The translations under genes and the position numbers were made by a program. The notes below the pieces were generated by a model that saw only the letters and a program-made list of their open reading frames with translations, was not told the origin of the DNA and ran no database searches. Below are positions 36,151 through 49,100 of a DNA stretch of 64,000 nt, one piece after another. How positions within the stretch are numbered: position 1 is the stretch's first letter; the number at the start of each line of letters is the position of its first letter. Origin of the DNA: Odiellus spinosus (Eukaryota; Arthropoda; Arachnida; Opiliones; Phalangiidae); contig OY987234.1 in the NCBI GenBank assembly GCA_963920705.1, positions 5,901,851 through 5,965,850 of the forward strand, read 5' to 3'.

Positions 36151-38609
36151 CTTTATTTTCCAAAATATAAACCTAAAGCTAGAGGGGCAATCTATGATTC
36201 ACGGGGGGGGGGGAGGGGGGCATGGCCAGTCCAAGGGGGGCAATTGCCCGTTTACCCCCTCCTGCAGGCGCCCATGGAATATACTCATATCAGTGTAAGC
36301 TTTAAATATAAGTTATAGTTTTCCAAGACAGAGAACGTTTTTTACTGTAAGCCTAAATAAAGTTTAAATTCAACTTCCAATATTATGAAAAATAAAGATT
36401 TAAAAATTTGTTTGCGGGTGGGGGCTTTAAAAAAAATCAGCCACCGGGTGTTTATTGCCCATTCAATTAAGGAAGATGCACACGAACGAATTTGTATCGG
36501 TCAGTGCGCGTGCGCGTTAACTAATTTTATTGCGTAATAGACTAATTGAATGAAAGATTGCTCTGATTTTCCTGCACGCGCCCCACGGTCTAATATATAA
36601 ATCGTATGAATCGAGGCAGTGCTTTTTTGTCTGTCAGTTCATCTCGTATTAAGTCTTTCTTCTTCCGTATCTATCTCTACCTAGCTTTCTTCCGTTAATC
36701 CGGTGGTATAGGAAAGCTTAAAGAGTTGGTTATTCCTTTGTCGTACGTTAATCTCTTCCATCGACAACATCCCTTTCTTCAATCGGTTATGGACGCTTTC
36801 CTACACGCGCCCAACATTCCGCTCTTTCATCACCGCGATATTATATTTACTATCGACTTTCAATTACACTCTTGGAAAGGACAAAAATTACATAAACGTG
36901 TTTCCTGATTTAAATTCCGTTTCAAATTACATACGTTCTAGTTTCCTTCCACTTGAATTGTCCGTCGCTGGTCCATTGTGTTAGTATCTTAGATTTAGGC
37001 CTTTGCCCGTTTTCTGAATTATATATTTCTTGTGCTGTAGACATTTCTGGGTCTCAGGTCCCCGTCTCTTGGCCTCGATCGAGGTATAGGAATTACCTGA
37101 ATATCGTATTTAGGCTTTTCCCAAATTGTCGTCCCGCGTCCGAAAAAGAAAAAGAAAATATTTCTCTTTTAAAGTTTCTTTCTCGATCTCTTGGACTTCA
37201 GTTACGACATTTATATAATTCTAGGATAATATATGTCGGGCGGAAATGAAATTAACCTCGTACTATGATCCGTTTACTCGGCTTGGATCGTTAGAAGAAT
37301 GTCCAAAAAAATATTAAAATTTTGAGGAATATTTCGAAAATCTCTCCATTTCATTATCCCTTTAAGAATTCTAGACAAAGCTATAAATTTTATAAACAAT
37401 TCTGATTTTCACGCGGACCAAAGTCTGTAAGCGTATTACCAATAGCAATGACCTAGCTTTTATCTCTAAAAGATTTTGTTTCGAGCTTATAGAGCCTATA
37501 TTTATAGCTTCTTCGTAGATTATGTAAACTGAAGGTGAATTTGATTGCGTAAAATCCAGCACGCGCGCCTGCGTTCCTTTGTCTTCTTCTCTTGCGTAAT
37601 TAATGAATGCTCGCCCGATATATGCGGGGTTGAGCTAAGCGGGAATTTTGGGGGGTGGCAGTTAGCCTCCCTTTTATTCTCATCCTACTCTCCTCGAGCG
37701 AAAAGTTGCATCCTTTGAAATGACTCTAATCTCCGTAGAATAATAGGTTTTTCTATCAGAATTTCGATTCATTTCGAGATTGCATTGAAATATAAACGTG
37801 TATGATTCAATTTGAAGTTGGAAGAGGACGCGACGTAAACCCTCTGTATACCCTGACAAATTCCCTTAGAGTTAATAGGGGGGACTAGTTTTGTAGGCGT
37901 TGCGTATTCGTTCTCGGCGTGTTGGTCTTCCTGGTGGCATTTTTAACAATAACAAGGAGCCCATCGCGTTATTAATTTGAAGAAAGTTTTGTCCGGAAAC
38001 CCTTTTGAAGGATTTATTAGTAGGGAAGCCCCGGTTTTATACTAGCTTGGAGAAATTTTGATAGAAGTTTTCACTCTACAAGAGGGTGCCAGGTAGGCGT
38101 TCGAGCGAAAGCGCCGAGTCACCGCTTTTCACGACGAACGAAAAATGATCTTGTTTAAGGTGTATTAAAACCTATCTATCTCTTTGAGAGTTTTAGTCAC
38201 CTCGGGGGCACTAATTTCGTATTTTCCCTGTATAATGGTCTCGGCTATTTTTAAAAATATTCTTCGAGTTTATACGAACTCGTTAACGAACATATTTCTT
38301 TATTTCCTTGTCCACTTAGGGCTATTATTATTAATATTTAAGCCTAAGGCTGTTTACGTTAGAAAATGGGAAAAATCAAAATTGGCGAAGATTTTTAAAA
38401 TCCGTATCATTTTTATTCGTGAGAGATGTAGAAACTATAAAGTACAATTACGTCACAATAGTGATGTAATTTAGAAATAAAGTTGTTTTAATTAATTTAA
38501 TATATTCAATTTTAGTTTAAAAATTGAATTATTTAAGGTATTTTTAGATTTTTTTTTTCTTTTTCAATGGAATTTTGTAAAATTATTACTATGTGACCCT
38601 GGTGGCTGT
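36151..38609. other. Intergenic, no gene seen
   Basis: Starts with a G-rich patch (about 36203-36245) reminiscent of GC-rich ends of hAT-like elements, though no pair of ends was found. TATATAA at 36594 is not placed well for the nearest TCAGTT initiator. No coding frame with a motif. Confidence 0.4.
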
Positions 38610-39142
38610 CTTTTCCGTGTACTTAGGTGCGCGACGGCTGAAACATTTCTACAGGCGTTCTATGGAAAATACCTTACGAATTAAAACCCTGTAAAGTAAT
38701 CTTCTCTCGAATAGTGTATTCTGTTGAAGAATATACATACAAATGTATAAGTTATAATAACTTCGAAATTAGCTATTAAAATCTGTTGTCAAACCCATTT
38801 TTACTTAAACACATGCGAGATGATTCTTGAAGCTATTATTACTTTTAACGTAATTATTATATCTTAACCTAAACGATTGCATAGAAGGTAGTTTGACTAA
38901 AACGTGGACGTTTTGCGTTAAAGAAATATTTTTAATCTTGTTTTATAATAATCTGTATCCTTAATTATTGTTGGACCATTTATAATCTAATTACGCACTT
39001 TTTATATTTTTCAGGTCTATCTTTACTTCGAGCTTCTGGTTCAGCGTTTCTTTTGGATGAATCTGTTTTTAAACAACATTAAATTTGAACCATCACGCTT
39101 CCAGATACGTCATTCAACTCAGTCTCAATCTCAACAAAATGG
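38610..39142 (+). other. Possible 5' gene end: two exons with start codon at the exon edge
   Basis: Weak gene model. CTTTTCC at about 38610 resembles the polypyrimidine (TCT/TOP) initiator of ribosomal-protein genes. GTAAAG at 38691 could be a donor. TATATTTTTCAG ends at 39014, a good acceptor, followed by a 128-bp exon ending AAAATGG before GTAAGT at 39143, so an ATG would sit at the exon end. A second frame is open through the whole exon. I found no matching downstream coding exon, so product and even existence are unproven. Confidence 0.25.
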
Positions 39143-41204
39143 GTAAGTGTCAAATTTCACGTTATTATATATTTTTTTAATTTTTAACAAACTTGCCTCG
39201 AAATTTGATTGACTGTTAATCGTTTAATCATTAAGCTTAATTTAAGTACACCGTACACTTTCGTCGGCATAATCGTCTTTAAAATACTTAAAACATAATT
39301 TATTATTTTTTTAATCGTGCTTCTGTCCAACCGTCAAAATATATTATTTTTAGATCGAATTAAATCACTCAATTTATTTGTATACCAAGAATTATCCTGG
39401 TTTGGAGAAAAATAACCGTTAGGATTTAACATTTAAAAAGGCTCCAAGCTGCTACCTTACTAATATAAAATGACGAGCTTTTTCTTTCTAAACTAAGTAT
39501 ATTAGGAACAAGGACACTAGACAAACTCTCAAGCTTTTTCTTTTTTATTATAATTAATTACGGTTTAATTTTCCAACTTAACGTTGCGGGGTTACGATAA
39601 ACCAAGCGAGTTGTAATTAATAACCCCTCGTATAGCTAAACTATAACCCTCTCTTCTTCGCGTCAAAGAGAAAAGCTAGAGCCTGAAACTCCCACCACCC
39701 TCCACCACTAAAACCCCTCTTTATTATTAAGTTTATTCGTTGACTTAATTTATTCCCCAACCCTACGTTAATTTTAATTTTAAGCCCGCGTATTCTCGTA
39801 TTTCCGGCGCGAAAGTTGAGATCCAACAGACACCTTGCGTGCAACCATTATTTTCGCGATATCAGTGTTTCTTGACGTCCCCACTGCGTGACGAGTTCTA
39901 AATTAAACTTGAAAGTACTTATCTAAGTCTTAGGAATATTGCTCTTCGAAATCTATTTAAAAACCTACCATCGTTCGGGAGAAGTCCTAGATTCTAAAAA
40001 AAGGGGTCTAATGCAGACCTCCTCTATTAGCGTGGCAAAGAGATTACAGCCAAGGCTTAGTTTACTTTTGCTACGAAAATGAGCCTTGGGGTTTTTGTCC
40101 CCAGGTTTTAAAAGGATCGATTTTCGTACCGGGCGTAATTGTCCAGTAAAGTTTTAACAAGTTAGATCCTCCTTCTTTTCATTATCCCATCCCGTAGTAG
40201 AAGGAACCGAGGCTTATTCTATTTATATTCTAATTAAAGGAACGCTTTCTTAAGCATCTTGGGGTATCCGCGCGATCTTTAGATTTCCCGAACGTCGTCA
40301 ATAGTTTAAAACGCAAATCTTGCCTGCGTTAATATCATTTATTTTCTCCTTCTTCGCCTCGCGTAATTAAATTACCGAATTCGCCAAGATTTCAAAATCT
40401 ACCCTTTCTTTATTCTTTAAGCGTAAAGGAACGATGAAAGTAAAAATATTTTTAAACTTTAGTACAAATTCCATTAAGGTTATTTTCACTTTTAATTTAA
40501 TTATGAAAACTAAATAGTCACACAGTAAAATGATATACTCGGCGGAGTTGGAAACATGTTCTTCTAGAGTTACGTTTTGATTCACAGTGAGCTAATCGTT
40601 TTTTAAACATTCGGTATACGGTCAAACAACCATTTATTGGGTTTCACCTTCACCCTCTTACTTTATCATCTCGGGTTTAAATTAAAAAAAAAAAAAATAA
40701 TAATAATAATATATTCGCGGGATACAATTTTGTGGAGTAATAATTTAAATTTAACCTTTTAAGCTCAAAAATCCACTTATTCGGGGCTAGAATTAAATTA
40801 AAAAAATTAGAATTTCATTCTCGCCATAAATTTAATTACGTCTTTAAATTTTGTAGCCGCTTTAATTGTTCCCATTTTCCTTAATATTACGTAATCTTTT
40901 CTGGAGTTTGAGTTTATTAAAAATTAATTTCATTCAAAATTGCCTCCTATAATATTTTAAAAGGCTATTTATTCCCTCTCTTGCACCGTTTTTCAATTAG
41001 GAGTACATACTCGACTCTAGTAACTGCACGGTGGTTTATTTAAAATTCGGTATTATGGGTAAACAAGAAGTTGGGTTTATGGGCGTACAGGAGATCTTTC
41101 GCTACTAAAATCCTCCTATAGAGATTTCTTTAAAATATTCAGAAAACCATTAAGTCGCCTAATGTACCAAGAATATGTTTGTCTTACGGAGAGTGAATAC
41201 ATTG
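39143..41204. other. Intergenic or intronic, no exon recognised
   Basis: If the gene model just upstream is right, this would be its intron. It holds an A-rich/ATA microsatellite near 40684-40712. No coding exon recognised. Confidence 0.4.
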
Positions 41205-41214
41205 AGAATGCAAC

Positions 41215-41330
41215 AGCCGACAACAATTGTGATTCCTTTACGTTTAAATAGGCTTAGCTGATGCGCTAGTAAAAAACATCCAAACCAATATTAAGATAGA
41301 AATTGTTTAACTTACTCCGACTTACTAGCC
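41215..41330. repeat. Family C fragment
   Basis: Left-arm sequence (GAATGCAAC, ACGTTTAAATAGGCTTA, CCAATATTAAGATAGAAAT) directly next to a fuller copy, probably an older broken element. Confidence 0.5.
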
Positions 41331-41332
41331 GC

Positions 41333-41870
41333 TTAAAGGGAGAATGCAACCTAAGGACAAGTGGTACTTTTTATCGATTCGATAACGTTTAAATAGGCCA
41401 ATTAAAAAAACATTACAAACAAATATTAAGCTAGAAATCAATTTAAAACTTACCTCGAAAATAGGCTTAGCTCGATTCATGGAGATCCTGAATTTCTCCG
41501 CATTGATGGGTTCGCGACCAATCGAATCTTATTGGAAGTCTCACTGAGATCTCGCCTTAACGGCGTCTGGTTACTGGTCGATTTCTCTTATAAGCGAAGA
41601 AATTCAGGATATCTATAAATCCAGCTAAGCCTATTTTCAGGGTAAGTTTTAAATTTCAAGTTTAATATTTGTTTCTAAATTTTTTATTGGTGAATTAGGA
41701 ATAGATTAGTCTTAGATATTAAACGCTCCATAGCTTATTTTACGTGTAAGTTAGAAATAAATTTGTAGTTTTTAATTATTTTTACACGCGAATTAACCGC
41801 CTTTTTAAACGATAAGAAATCTTGAGTTAGAAAATAGCTCGTTATTGGAGATGGTGCATTCTCCCTTTAA
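41333..41870. repeat. Family C foldback element, long copy
   Basis: Begins TTAAAGGGAGAATGCAACC and ends with the inverted counterpart GGTGCATTCTCCCTTTAA, so TTAA sits on both outer edges. Arms carry ATAGGCTTAGC with inverted GCTAAGCCTAT. About 100 bp longer than the copy at 25529 because right-arm sequence is partly repeated. Confidence 0.75.
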
Positions 41871-42578
41871 ATAGAATTTAGATCTGTTGCCTCCCCCTCC
41901 TTTATAAAGCTGCAATCAGAAAATGATTTAAACCCCGAAGATATAAATTCGAAGGCTTTATAGCGAAATCACGTTTCAAATATACGAGGTGTAAAATAAA
42001 ACTCATTTTTTTTTATTTCTTATTTCTTACCCTGGGAACCCGAAAGGTTAAATACGGAAAAAATGGCCAAGGCCTATTGAGTTATGTTTTGATATAAAAT
42101 AGAAGCTTTATATAAGAAGAAATTGCAGCGCTATGCCGCGCGCATCGGGTCATAGGTTTTTTTTACACGCATCTCGACTCGAGAGGGTAAAACCCTTCTA
42201 TATACCTCTCCATCAAATATGTTTTTCTCCTCGCAGATTTACCAGCTTAGTTTCGTAAGGACGTATCTTCTATTGGCGAGTGTTTTAAGTTAGAATCAGA
42301 AAGATATTATAGGAGAAGTATGCCAATAATCTAGGTAATTGTTATAGGAGTCTGAATTAACAACCTCGAATTTATATTATCAGTTGTAAATACTTTTTGT
42401 CCCTTTTCTTCATGCTTTCGTACAAATCCTTAAAACTTTGAAAACCCAGAAATATGAAGGCTATTTTTCTTAAATTTAAACATTTAATAAACAGTGAAAA
42501 AACAAATTACTGAATTTTACCGATCTAGTTTCGTAGCTAAAATGTATATATATATATATATTTTTGGTTAATATTTTG
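41871..42578. other. Intergenic, no gene seen
   Basis: Ends in a short (TA)n tract (about 42545-42561). No gene. Confidence 0.5.
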
Positions 42579-42859
42579 GTCACACTAGCATTTCTTAATC
42601 GATTTTAAACAGTAAAAATCAAACACATATCCAAATCGCCGGGAATCGTTTTAAGCGTCACGCGTTAATTCACGCATTATCTTTATAAATCGATTTATTG
42701 TATCTCCATCTATCGGTCGTTGAAACAGAATCGGTATGGAACTGGTTCCCGGAGCAGTTTCGAGAAATCGAATCAAAACGATTCGAGAAAAGATGATGAC
42801 TCCAGCGAAACGTTTGCAAACGGCTCGAATCGATTCCAAGATCTAGTGCGACTGCAGCT
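42579..42859 (-). repeat. Family H miniature element, copy 4
   Basis: Reverse orientation; shares GGTCACACTAGCATTTCTTA, TGGAACTGGTTCCCGGAGCA and the CTAGTGCGACTGCAGCT end. Confidence 0.65.
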
Positions 42860-43022
42860 TTTGTAATTATCAGGGAAAATTCTTTGTAAAATCCTGGAAA
42901 AAAATTAGTTTTACAAATGTGGCGTATGAACTTTACTTTTACCCCGAAAGGTTTAAGGGTTTATTGTATAACCGTTTATTTAGAAGACCCAACCATGCGG
43001 TAATTGGTCACTTTTTACACAG

Positions 43023-44297
43023 TGTAACGCAAAATTTAGTAACTCTTATGTTAAAGTGGTTCACTAGCCCTTTATTCCAAACATTATTTAGTATTTTCCC
43101 AATATTGAACAAAACCACCATAGAAACCAGGTGCGCGCTGGACGCCAACCTGAGTTCTATGGATGGGGCGTTTACCCGTCAATCAATGGAAGACCAGTGG
43201 CCATGGTCTCCATCCCCCTTCTAAAGATTACAATTCCCTCACGTGAATAAACTAATAGATGTTTTAGCAAGAGACCCCCGTTTGTCAAGTAGTTTTAATC
43301 CCTTACTTTAAAAATGGAGTTTGCCTTAGTTCTGTACTGTATAGATAAATAATTATTAAGATTTGGGGTTAACCCCATCGTTGTAACATATGGGAGCGTA
43401 GGGTTCTCACGAGAATTGAACTCTCACGCCCTGGTGCCAGGAATCTTCGGCGCGAAAACGTCATCGTCAAGAAAGAAAAACCCATACGTATACATATACG
43501 ATTGGCGACATCGAACCGAGGCCTACCTTTTTGTGTGTGGCCGAGAATAGCCTGTAAAAGAGGCAAGAGAAAAAAGATTCTATCTGGCGGAGGACTGCAG
43601 GCAACCAGTTTTTTCTCGGAGCTCGTACTTGACGATATTTTAACAATGCGCTAGTATTAAAAAACAAGAAGTTGAAAAACGGAACGCGACTATCGTACGC
43701 GAAAAGTCTTCGAGTTTTTTCCTTATGGAATCATCCTGGTGCGCGAAATTAATTTAATGGTGCGGCGTAATCGGGTTTAAAATAAAAACCGTCCATCGAT
43801 ACCTCGACTCGGAACCACCCACGCTGGAATAGATGAAATCAAGTTTGGCAAGTACACCAAAACTTTTAAGTCCTCCGGACTAAAGACTAAACGTTTAAAT
43901 GTTTATGTTAATTTGTAATGCGGTATAGAACGCATTACGTCCGCCCTTCTGTGGCTTGTAATTTAAAGAGGAATCTCCTCCACACCCTAATTCCCTTTTG
44001 AGGAAATAGAAATATGGTTTCTTAGCCTTAGAATACGAGCTCGTAGATTAGTATGTATTATTTGTATTGTCGTGTTTAGTTTCATTATTGATTAAATATT
44101 TTTCTTTGGCAAACTTCAAATGAGTGTGCCTCGATTTCCGTTATTAATAAAATCCCCTAGACAACTTTGACCATTTATATTTAGATATTTAATGATATCC
44201 CTCACTAACCCCAATAGTGTCAGTTACGTGAGTCCCCGGGCCAAGCTAATTACGTTTAGTTTGTGATGAGTCTAATATTACAAAAAAATTCGTTACA
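43023..44297 (+). repeat. Element 1, 5' LTR
   Basis: 1275 bp, begins TGTAACG and ends with the inverted CGTTACA. Appears identical to 49958-51232 at a constant offset of 6935. Confidence 0.97.
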
Positions 44298-44300
44298 AAT

Positions 44301-44321
44301 TGGGGGCCCGTCCGCCGGGAT
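44301..44321 (+). promoter_or_regulatory. Element 1 primer-binding site, tRNA-Pro-like
   Basis: Three bases after the LTR comes TGGGGGCCCGTCCG followed by CCGGGAT. Its first part nearly matches the complement of a tRNA-Pro 3' end; three extra bases interrupt the later part. The exact tRNA is an inference. Confidence 0.7.
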
Positions 44322-44580
44322 CTTTTTTTTGATGCCTTTAATCAAATTAAGTTAGTATGAAATAAACCTTTTCAAAAACATTCTGGTAAAGTCTTTGGCA
44401 CTTTTGTTGCTACTTTTTAATCTTAGACACCTTTTGTGTGCTTGATTTTTCCCTTTTGATGGATTAAGACTTGACTTTTTCCAGAACTTAAGAATCAGTT
44501 TTTTTTGGCTTTTGTCTTTTGTAACAAATATTTTGGGGTATTAATTTTTACCCCCGAGAAATTATATATTGATTGCGTCT

Positions 44581-46161
44581 ATGAGTGACCTATACTGTCG
44601 ATTTGACGAGCGGGATAAAGCCTTTTGTAAACAGTCTCGCAGGGATCGCTATCAGAAACGCCAATTAGCTAACACCATGCCTTTAGTTCGTAGTAATCCG
44701 TCTTCTCGGAGTAATTCACCCGATCCAACAGGTTTAGCTAACCAAACAGGACACCTTTTAGCTCCTAATCCGAATACTGGTAATTTAAATGTTACTCCTT
44801 TAGTTCCGAACCTAGGTACGGGTAATTTAAATGTTAATGCCGGTGCCTCTACTAGTAAGGCAACCGGTGGTGCAGCCGCCCTTCAGGCGTTAGTTACGCA
44901 GGCAGCCACCACTCCAGGCGCAACAGTCGCCGTCCCTACGGACATTTTAACCGCATTACTGAACCAATTGGCTCAACTTTCAGCGCAACAAGCGCAATAT
45001 CAGACGTCTTTGAATCAAATACAGGCTACGATAGCCCAAAACGGGGCTCAAGCTTCACAACCGCTGTTACCAGCCCCTGTAACTCCCACACTACCAACCC
45101 CTTTAATTCCCACTCCGTTAATCGGAAATAGTGGTCTTGGAACTTCTAGTTCAAATCCTCCATCAGTGGTTAATTCTGGACTAAATCAGATAGTACAGAA
45201 CCAAAATAGTGTAAGCAGTAACGTTAGTACAATGAGTACTAATTCTAATACGGTAGGGGGAATGTCAGGATATCAAAGTCAAACCCCAAATACGGGAAAT
45301 AATCTTCCTTTGGCTAAAGCACAATTTGTTTATTCAAATCCTTTTCCCGCGCCGTCGTACACTGGCAAACCTACGGATTCTGGTCCTAAGGAATTTTTAC
45401 GCCGGGCTAAACAAATGCGCGTTACTCATGGTTTAGAGGAAGATGTTTTTATTAGAGATTGGGTCCCTTCGCTTTTGCATGGTCCCGCCTCCGATTGGTT
45501 CGCGGATCAAGATCCCTTTAATTGTTTCGCTGATTTTGAGGTAGCTCTTAGAGATAGATTTGAGAGGGAATCAAATGATGAGTTTATTCAAGATAAACTT
45601 AACGAACGAACCCAACGTTTCCACGAAACCGTTGGCGAATACGCTGATAATATGCAAAAACTTTTTAGTCAACTTAATATCCCCTTATCAGATCGAAAGC
45701 AGGCTACCGCGATTAAAAGAAACCTGCGTAGTGATATTAAAAAGTATTTAATGACCAAAAAGTACATTAGTTTAAGAGAATTGCTCGACGATGCATTTGG
45801 AGTCGAACAAATGATATTGAAAGAGCGCCGAGAGGATACCGTTAATAATAGTGCATCTTCAAAAAGTAGCAAGACTGCTTCTAGCGGAAATTATTCAAGT
45901 TCAAATGCATCTTTTCAGAACAGAAATAATAGCTTTCAGCCTTCCAACCCAACGTCAAGTAAAAACGTAGCGTTACCCAATTCCCAAGGCTCGAAAGGTA
46001 CGGGTACGTTCTATAATGCCAACGTAACTTGTCACCAGTGTAACAAGGTTGGGCATATTCGTCCTTATTGTCCGGAGTTGAAAAAGTACAAGCCTTCGGG
46101 AAACGGGGGAGCGGGCGCCACCACCCGTCCGGGGGTTCCGCCCACAAACTCGCCTCAATAA
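44581..46161 (+). CDS. gag: Element 1 gag polyprotein
   Basis: 526 codons from the first in-frame ATG. Gag forms the cytoplasmic virus-like particle that packages element RNA. The N-terminal third is basic and then rich in N, P, T and Q; a Q/L-rich stretch around residues 120-155 could form a coiled coil. The capsid-like core covers about residues 250-410, with WVPSLLHGPASDWF and a D-x-F-E-x(2)-L-x(2)-RF pattern typical of retrotransposon gag. A single CCHC zinc knuckle, CHQCNKVGHIRPYC, lies at about 484-497 near the C terminus and should bind RNA. The last 21 codons overlap pol in the -1 frame. The stop at 46159 terminates most translation; the rest would shift into pol. Confidence 0.95.
   Translation: MSDLYCRFDERDKAFCKQSRRDRYQKRQLANTMPLVRSNPSSRSNSPDPTGLANQTGHLLAPNPNTGNLNVTPLVPNLGTGNLNVNAGASTSKATGGAAALQALVTQAATTPGATVAVPTDILTALLNQLAQLSAQQAQYQTSLNQIQATIAQNGAQASQPLLPAPVTPTLPTPLIPTPLIGNSGLGTSSSNPPSVVNSGLNQIVQNQNSVSSNVSTMSTNSNTVGGMSGYQSQTPNTGNNLPLAKAQFVYSNPFPAPSYTGKPTDSGPKEFLRRAKQMRVTHGLEEDVFIRDWVPSLLHGPASDWFADQDPFNCFADFEVALRDRFERESNDEFIQDKLNERTQRFHETVGEYADNMQKLFSQLNIPLSDRKQATAIKRNLRSDIKKYLMTKKYISLRELLDDAFGVEQMILKERREDTVNNSASSKSSKTASSGNYSSSNASFQNRNNSFQPSNPTSSKNVALPNSQGSKGTGTFYNANVTCHQCNKVGHIRPYCPELKKYKPSGNGGAGATTRPGVPPTNSPQ
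46098..46104 (+). promoter_or_regulatory. Element 1 -1 ribosomal frameshift heptamer
   Basis: G GGA AAC, spaced exactly by gag codons, followed after about 6 bases by a GC-rich stretch (46111-46143) that can form stems such as GGGCG with CGCCC. The pol frame is -1 relative to gag and overlaps here; its ORF has no ATG before the protease. GGGAAAC is an established -1 slippery sequence in some retroviruses. Confidence 0.85.
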
Positions 46162-49100
46162 AGAAGTTAGCTAGCACGGGGTCTCTTTTAGAAAAACCTA
46201 CCCTTCTAAGAGCTGGAGCCCAAGATTTTCTTAAAATTTATTTAGGATCAACCCCGTGTACAGCTTTGATTGACAGTGGCTCTAGCAATACCGTTATAAA
46301 TAACAATTTAAAACCTTTATTAGAATCCCAAGGTTATATTACGCAAAATCAAAATATTGCTCTTAGACAACCCGATCAGACTCTTTTAGCTACAAACGGT
46401 ACCGTCACGGTTCCCTTTTGTCTTCCCCGTAAACAAGTCTCTTTTGAAGCAGTTTACGTGTCTAATATACCTTATGAATGCATTCTCGGGAGAGATATTT
46501 TAGGCCATGTTGGCATGGTAGTAGATTTTGGTCGGAATAACTTTTGTTATCCGAATGATTTTTCAAGTAAAGTTCCCCTTTTAAAAGAAACAAACTTATC
46601 GTTGTGTAATTTAACTCTCGAGAATGAAAACATAGATATTGAAGGAATAACTCAAGCCGTTAATGATGCTCCCTTAGATGAACAACAACGCTATTTATTA
46701 CAATCTTTGGTACACAAATACAAGCCTATATTTTCAAAATTTCCTGGTCGGACCAACTGTATAGAGCATTATATTGATGTAGGTGACGCACTTCCCATAG
46801 CTAGCGCCCCCTATCGTTATTCCCCAGCCAAACGGCAAATCATTGATGATATCATAAATGATATGCTCCAACAAGATTTAATAGAACCCTCCTGTGGTCC
46901 CTGGGCTAGTCCTGTTGTGGTTGTAGGAAAAAAGCCTGACTTAGGGGCAAAACCAGTTTTAGATGAAGGGGGAAACGAGAAAAAGCCCGAATTCCGTTTA
47001 TGCTCCGATTACCGGAAAGTTAATGCCGTAACGGTTAAGGATAGGTATCCCCTCCCTAGAATAGATGACATTCTAGAATCAATTACAAACCCAAATTACA
47101 TAACCACGTTGGATATGCGAAGCGGGTATTGGCAAGTGCCCCTATATGAGGGCCACAGAGACATAGCCGCTTTCGTTACCCATCGTGGACTGTTTAGACC
47201 TAAAGTGTTGATGTTTGGGCTGACCGGAGCTCCCGCCACCTTTCAAAGGATGGCTAACAATTTATTTATTGATCTGGGTGACTCCGGGGTCTGCGCTTAC
47301 TTAGACGATCTGATCATAGCGTCGTCTAATTTTGAGCAACATATTCAAACACTAGAGCAAGTCTTCAATCGATTGCTTAAGGCAGGTTTAACCATTAAGG
47401 CGTCAAAAACGCAATTTTGTAAAAGAAAGGCAAAAATATTAGGTCATATTGTGTCACACGACGGTATCACGGTCGACCCTGAGAAAACCGGGAGTATGGA
47501 AACTTTTCCAACCCCGAAAAATGTACGACAGCTGCGAAGGTTTTTGGGTATGGCTTCATACTATAGGCGTTTCGTTAAGAATTTTGCTAAGATTGCCAGC
47601 CCCCTAAACGTATTATTGCACAATGATACGCCGTGGAATTGGACTGAGGCCCAGGAATCAGCCTTCAACACCCTAAAAACTAATTTAGCTTCAGCCCCCA
47701 TATTAGCATCCCCAGACTATGCGCATCCGTTTATTATTCATACGGACGCTTCTAATGTAGGTTTAGGTGCCGTTTTATCCCAACAGATTGACGGGACAAA
47801 ACGCGTAATTCAATACGCTAGTAGGTCTTTAAGCGCGGCGGAACAAAAATATTCCACCACTGAGAGGGAATGTTTGGGAATAGTCTGGGCGGTAGAAAAA
47901 TTTCGACCGTATGTCGAAGCCACAAAATTCGAAGTATATACTGATCACAGCGCCCTCTGCTGGTTACACAAGGCACCGGACCCAACCGGAAAATTTGCTC
48001 GTTGGAACTCCCGATTACAGGCATTTAACTTTAATATTCACCACGTTCCGGGAAAAGATAACGTTGTAGCTGACGCTTTGTCCCGTATACCAGAGGACGA
48101 CACCATTATAGAGGGTCAGATATCTGCCCTTTCTACCGCGAACCCTGAAAACAAACCACTTCTTTATGATCGCGAAGAATTAATTAATGCTCAATCTGCC
48201 GACCCCAAATTAGGCCCTCTTCTTCTTTTTTTGAATGACGGTGGTTTACCGGAAGAACCTAACTTACGTAATTGGGTCGAAAAGATAGCACCTCGTTGCG
48301 AGATTCGAGATAAAATATTGTTTAAGGACGTGGGACATGTTTGCCATTATGGTTGGGACGCGTGTAAAATATTTCTGCCTGAATCTTTGAAGGCACGGAT
48401 TTTATTTCTTAGCCATGACATTCCCTCTGCCGGCCACTTTGGTACTAAGAAAACCCTAAAGCGAATACAAAGTCAATTCACTTGGGAAGGGTTAACCATG
48501 GATGTTATTAAATATTGTAAATCTTGTTCAGTATGCCAAAAGCATAAGATTCCCAGAACGTTGCCCGCGGGCCTTATGAAAAGTAGTGATGTCACGGAAC
48601 CTTTTGACGTAATTTCTATTGACCTTAAAGGTCCTTACCCTAGAAGTAAACGGGGTTTTAAATTTATTCTAGTCGTATCAGATTACTTAACAAAGTGGGT
48701 TGAAATTTTTCCCCTTAGAAATGCTACTGCAAAGCCAATCATCAGGCATTTAGTAGACGACGTTTTTACGCGTTACGGCCTCCCTTCTGCGGTTGTTAGT
48801 GATAACGGTAAACAGTTCATTTCTAACTTATTTAAAAATATTTACGAACAATACGGCATTAAACAACGTCTAACGTCCCTATATCACGCTCAGGAAAATT
48901 TTACTGAGAGACATAATCAGATAATCGGGACTATGGTTGCCTCTTACGTCACTAACAACCATCAGGATTGGGACGTGGGCCTCCAACAATACGCCATGGC
49001 TATTAGAAGCGCTGTAAACGAATCTACGGGTTTTAGCCCCGCTGAACTTATGTTCGGCCGTGAAATTCGAACAGCGTGTTCATTAATTGGTTCAAAGCCG

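Noticed and set aside
36594..36640. TATA box plus initiator
   Set aside because: TATATAA to TCAGTT spacing is about 42 bp, outside the usual 25-33, and no gene follows.
43369..43566. tRNA-like sequence in the element 1 LTR (minus strand, T-arm-like GAGTTCAATTCTC)
   Set aside because: No acceptor partner or proper D and anticodon arms, and it is repeated only because the LTR is.
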